Origin: Ottelia alismoides
Lineage: Eukaryota; Streptophyta; Magnoliopsida; Alismatales; Hydrocharitaceae
Assembly: GCA_037367405.1 (NCBI GenBank)
Contig: JAZKJV010009329.1
Location: forward strand, 496,001 to 560,000
Reading direction: 5' to 3'
DNA: 64,000 nt
The notes beneath the pieces are model-generated. The model saw only the letters and a list, made by a program, of their open reading frames with translations. It did no database searches and was not told the DNA's origin. Below are positions 62,368-64,000 of this stretch, one piece after another. How positions within the stretch are numbered: the stretch's first letter is position 1; the number at the start of each line of letters is the position of its first letter. A program made the translations under genes and the position numbers.

Positions 62368-63069
62368 ATGATGTCAACTAATAAACCTTCATCGAAAATT
62401 ATGGGACTATTGTCCAGGTACCCACCAGATTTGTACTATGAAATTGAATTCGTCTCGTTCAAACCCAAATCATCATCCATTATGTTACCTCATTCAAAAA
62501 TGATGAGACATATGTCTGAGTACCAATCAGATCTATATTATGAAAATGAATTCGTTTCAGTCAGACCCAAAGTCTCAAAATCCCCTTCAACCAGACATCA
62601 ACCAACTTTCACAGGAGACTCTCGCCCACAAATAGATCCAACTCTCTCTATAAATCCGATCTACTCCATGAATGACGATCCTTTATATTCAGATCATACA
62701 AACAAATAGCCGACTGAGGTCTCCACTTCTTCGTATGTCAATCCTCTACATTTTGATCATACAATCCATCCTTCATACAATGTAAATATCAATTCTTCAT
62801 TAGTGGGAGACTCTAGCCACATGATGAACCCGATCGAATTTAACACTTCTTCACCTTTGGTCATAAATGAGAAACTACCATCTTGGATTGACCATGACAA
62901 TTCCATCTTCATATATGACCAAAGGAATGGAATCGACATTCCTGAATCACACCATGAGACATATGGTTTTTATCCTATTGAGCAGACTCCTTCCATGATT
63001 TTTAAGGGGAAATTTCGAATGATCATACAATGGATATTCCAAGAGAATCTTCTCCCAGGTCATACATGA
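62368..63069 (+). pseudogene. gag-like first frame of the Athila-type element
   Basis: One frame runs 234 codons with a single stop at 62707-62709. It holds an internal tandem duplication: a segment with PPDLYYEIEFVSFKP is repeated 105 bp later as QSDLYYENEFVSVRP. A weaker DPLYSDHT/NPLHFDHT pair follows. The usual gag core (W-E-E...F, EAWERFK) is not found. It is assigned to gag only by position between leader and protease. Confidence 0.5.
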
Positions 63070-63125
63070 AAATGAAAGATGCAATGATTGAATCTTAAAT
63101 TCAAGAAACCATACAGACTGCTCAC

Positions 63126-63759
63126 ATGATTGATCCTAAAAATTCGTTGGAGGATGACATTTCGAGGATTACTAAGAGATATGGATTAATGGAGGAAAAG
63201 TTCAAAAATTTCACTGACCGACTAATTTCATTTTACGGAAGCTCGGGTATGAAAGTGGAGGATGAAATAATTGGATCTAATGTTGAGAACCCCGAGGATA
63301 TTCAGAACTCATAGACAATGTTCACCCTAGGGACGACTATGACAACAACACTTCTGCATATTGCTCCCCTAGGGATGACTCTTATTCCGACTCTTACTCA
63401 ACTAATCAAAGCCCCTCATCATCTACGGAAAACACCACATCTAAACACCACACAGAAAATGCCAAAAAATTGAAATGTTAAAAAATAACCAAAAAATCGA
63501 AAATCTAGAAAAATGTATAAAATTTGAAACTGAGGAAGATATGAAAAATTTGGATCATGCTTTATGGGAAGTACTGAAAAAGAGACTGATTTTTGAACTT
63601 CCCTTGATACAAGCCATTAAACACTTCCCCGACCTTAAAGGATCTGTAATGAACAAATTAATGATGAAAAAGTCAGGCAGGATAAGAACCAAGACTGAAA
63701 GACATATCTTGTCAATGGCCATGTCCTTGGTATTGAGTAGAAAACCAAGAGACACATAG
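63126..63759 (+). pseudogene. gag/protease linker frames of the Athila-type element
   Basis: Two frames (63126-63314 and 63475-63759) are shifted relative to each other. The first is a charged, helical-looking stretch (ITKRYGLMEEKFKNFTDRL). The second carries IFELPLIQAIKHFPDLKGSV, which resembles the ...IPF..AL..MP...KFLK segment that precedes protease in Athila/Tat polyproteins. A Ser/Asn/Thr-rich region lies between. Confidence 0.6.
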
Positions 63760-63761
63760 TG

Positions 63762-64000
63762 AAGAGGTTGCCCAGATTTGATTGTGGAAATAAAGACAAC
63801 ATATTTACCCATGCTCGAGTCGATGACGACTCACCAATCATAATCCTGTCGACCTCTGTATTTGACAATCTCAAATTCAGACCTATCAGGAAGATAAGAG
63901 ATATCGTTCAACAAGCTGACCGATCAATAAAGTGGCCGAGAGGGACAATTTCAGTCATCGTTACATTCCAAGGTGCTCCTCTCAAAGTGGACTTCACGAT
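63762..64000 (+). pseudogene. Protease-like frame, Athila-type element (runs off window)
   Basis: An open frame of 79 codons continues past the end. It aligns with the protease of element A: VDDDSPIIILSTSVFDNL takes the place of LLDSGSSIILIPTS, followed by ADRSIKWPRGT. The catalytic D-[ST]-G reads D-D-D-S, so the active-site Gly is missing and activity is unlikely. It is shifted in frame relative to the preceding linker. Confidence 0.7.

Overview
The window is nuclear DNA from a flowering plant. The evidence is a split ZIFL-type gene with GT-AG introns, tRNA-Met-primed TRIM and copia elements, Athila/Tat-type Ty3-gypsy elements with a tRNA-Asp-type primer site, Mutator-like elements with 9-bp target duplications, and Tourist-like MITEs. 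A monocot is possible but is only a weak guess.

The only host gene I can support is on the minus strand. It runs from an ATG at 15208 leftwards and leaves the window past 656. Five short exons (157, 41, 61, 103 and 103 bp) join in frame with no stop. They encode the first 155 residues of a Zinc-Induced Facilitator-Like transporter of the major facilitator superfamily. No long open reading frame marks it, because introns 1 and 2 are about 6.3 and 7.6 kb and full of transposons. Intron 2 (1145-8737) holds a nested stack. A TRIM (1731-5879) was entered by a Mutator-like element (1934-2895) and by a non-autonomous copia element (3147-5766), and the copia element carries a MITE. Beside it lies a second Mutator-like element (6374-7849) with a complete TRIM inside it. 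Intron 1 (8779-15051) holds a third TRIM, two MITE-like elements and much unassigned AT-rich DNA. A 56-bp tandem repeat lies just downstream of exon 2. All three TRIM copies belong to one family and are antisense to the gene.

From about 16.4 kb to the right end everything recognisable is retrotransposon. An inverted LTR piece (16422-18610) faces a decayed Athila/Tat-like element. That element has a long 5' LTR ending at 22794, gag at 24080-24460, protease at 26028-26801 and reverse transcriptase at 26870-27900, but no recognisable RNase H or integrase, and a 3' LTR from about 28.4 kb. Part of its 3' LTR is fused to part of a second LTR family ('B'). This chimeric 2.43-2.51 kb unit is tandemly repeated six times (29000-51190). 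Two units carry later LTR-type insertions: 30411-33788, and 38591-42554 with a clean GTGCT duplication.

From 51.2 kb to the end there is a B LTR in plus orientation cut at its TATA region, a truncated element with PBS at 54084, a B LTR in minus orientation (55554-57607), and then an Athila-type element. That last element has a GC-rich LTR ending at 60828, PBS at 60831, a long leader, broken gag-like frames and a protease-like frame that runs off the window. None of the retrotransposons looks protein-competent. The locus reads as one plant transporter gene whose introns and upstream flank have been invaded repeatedly.
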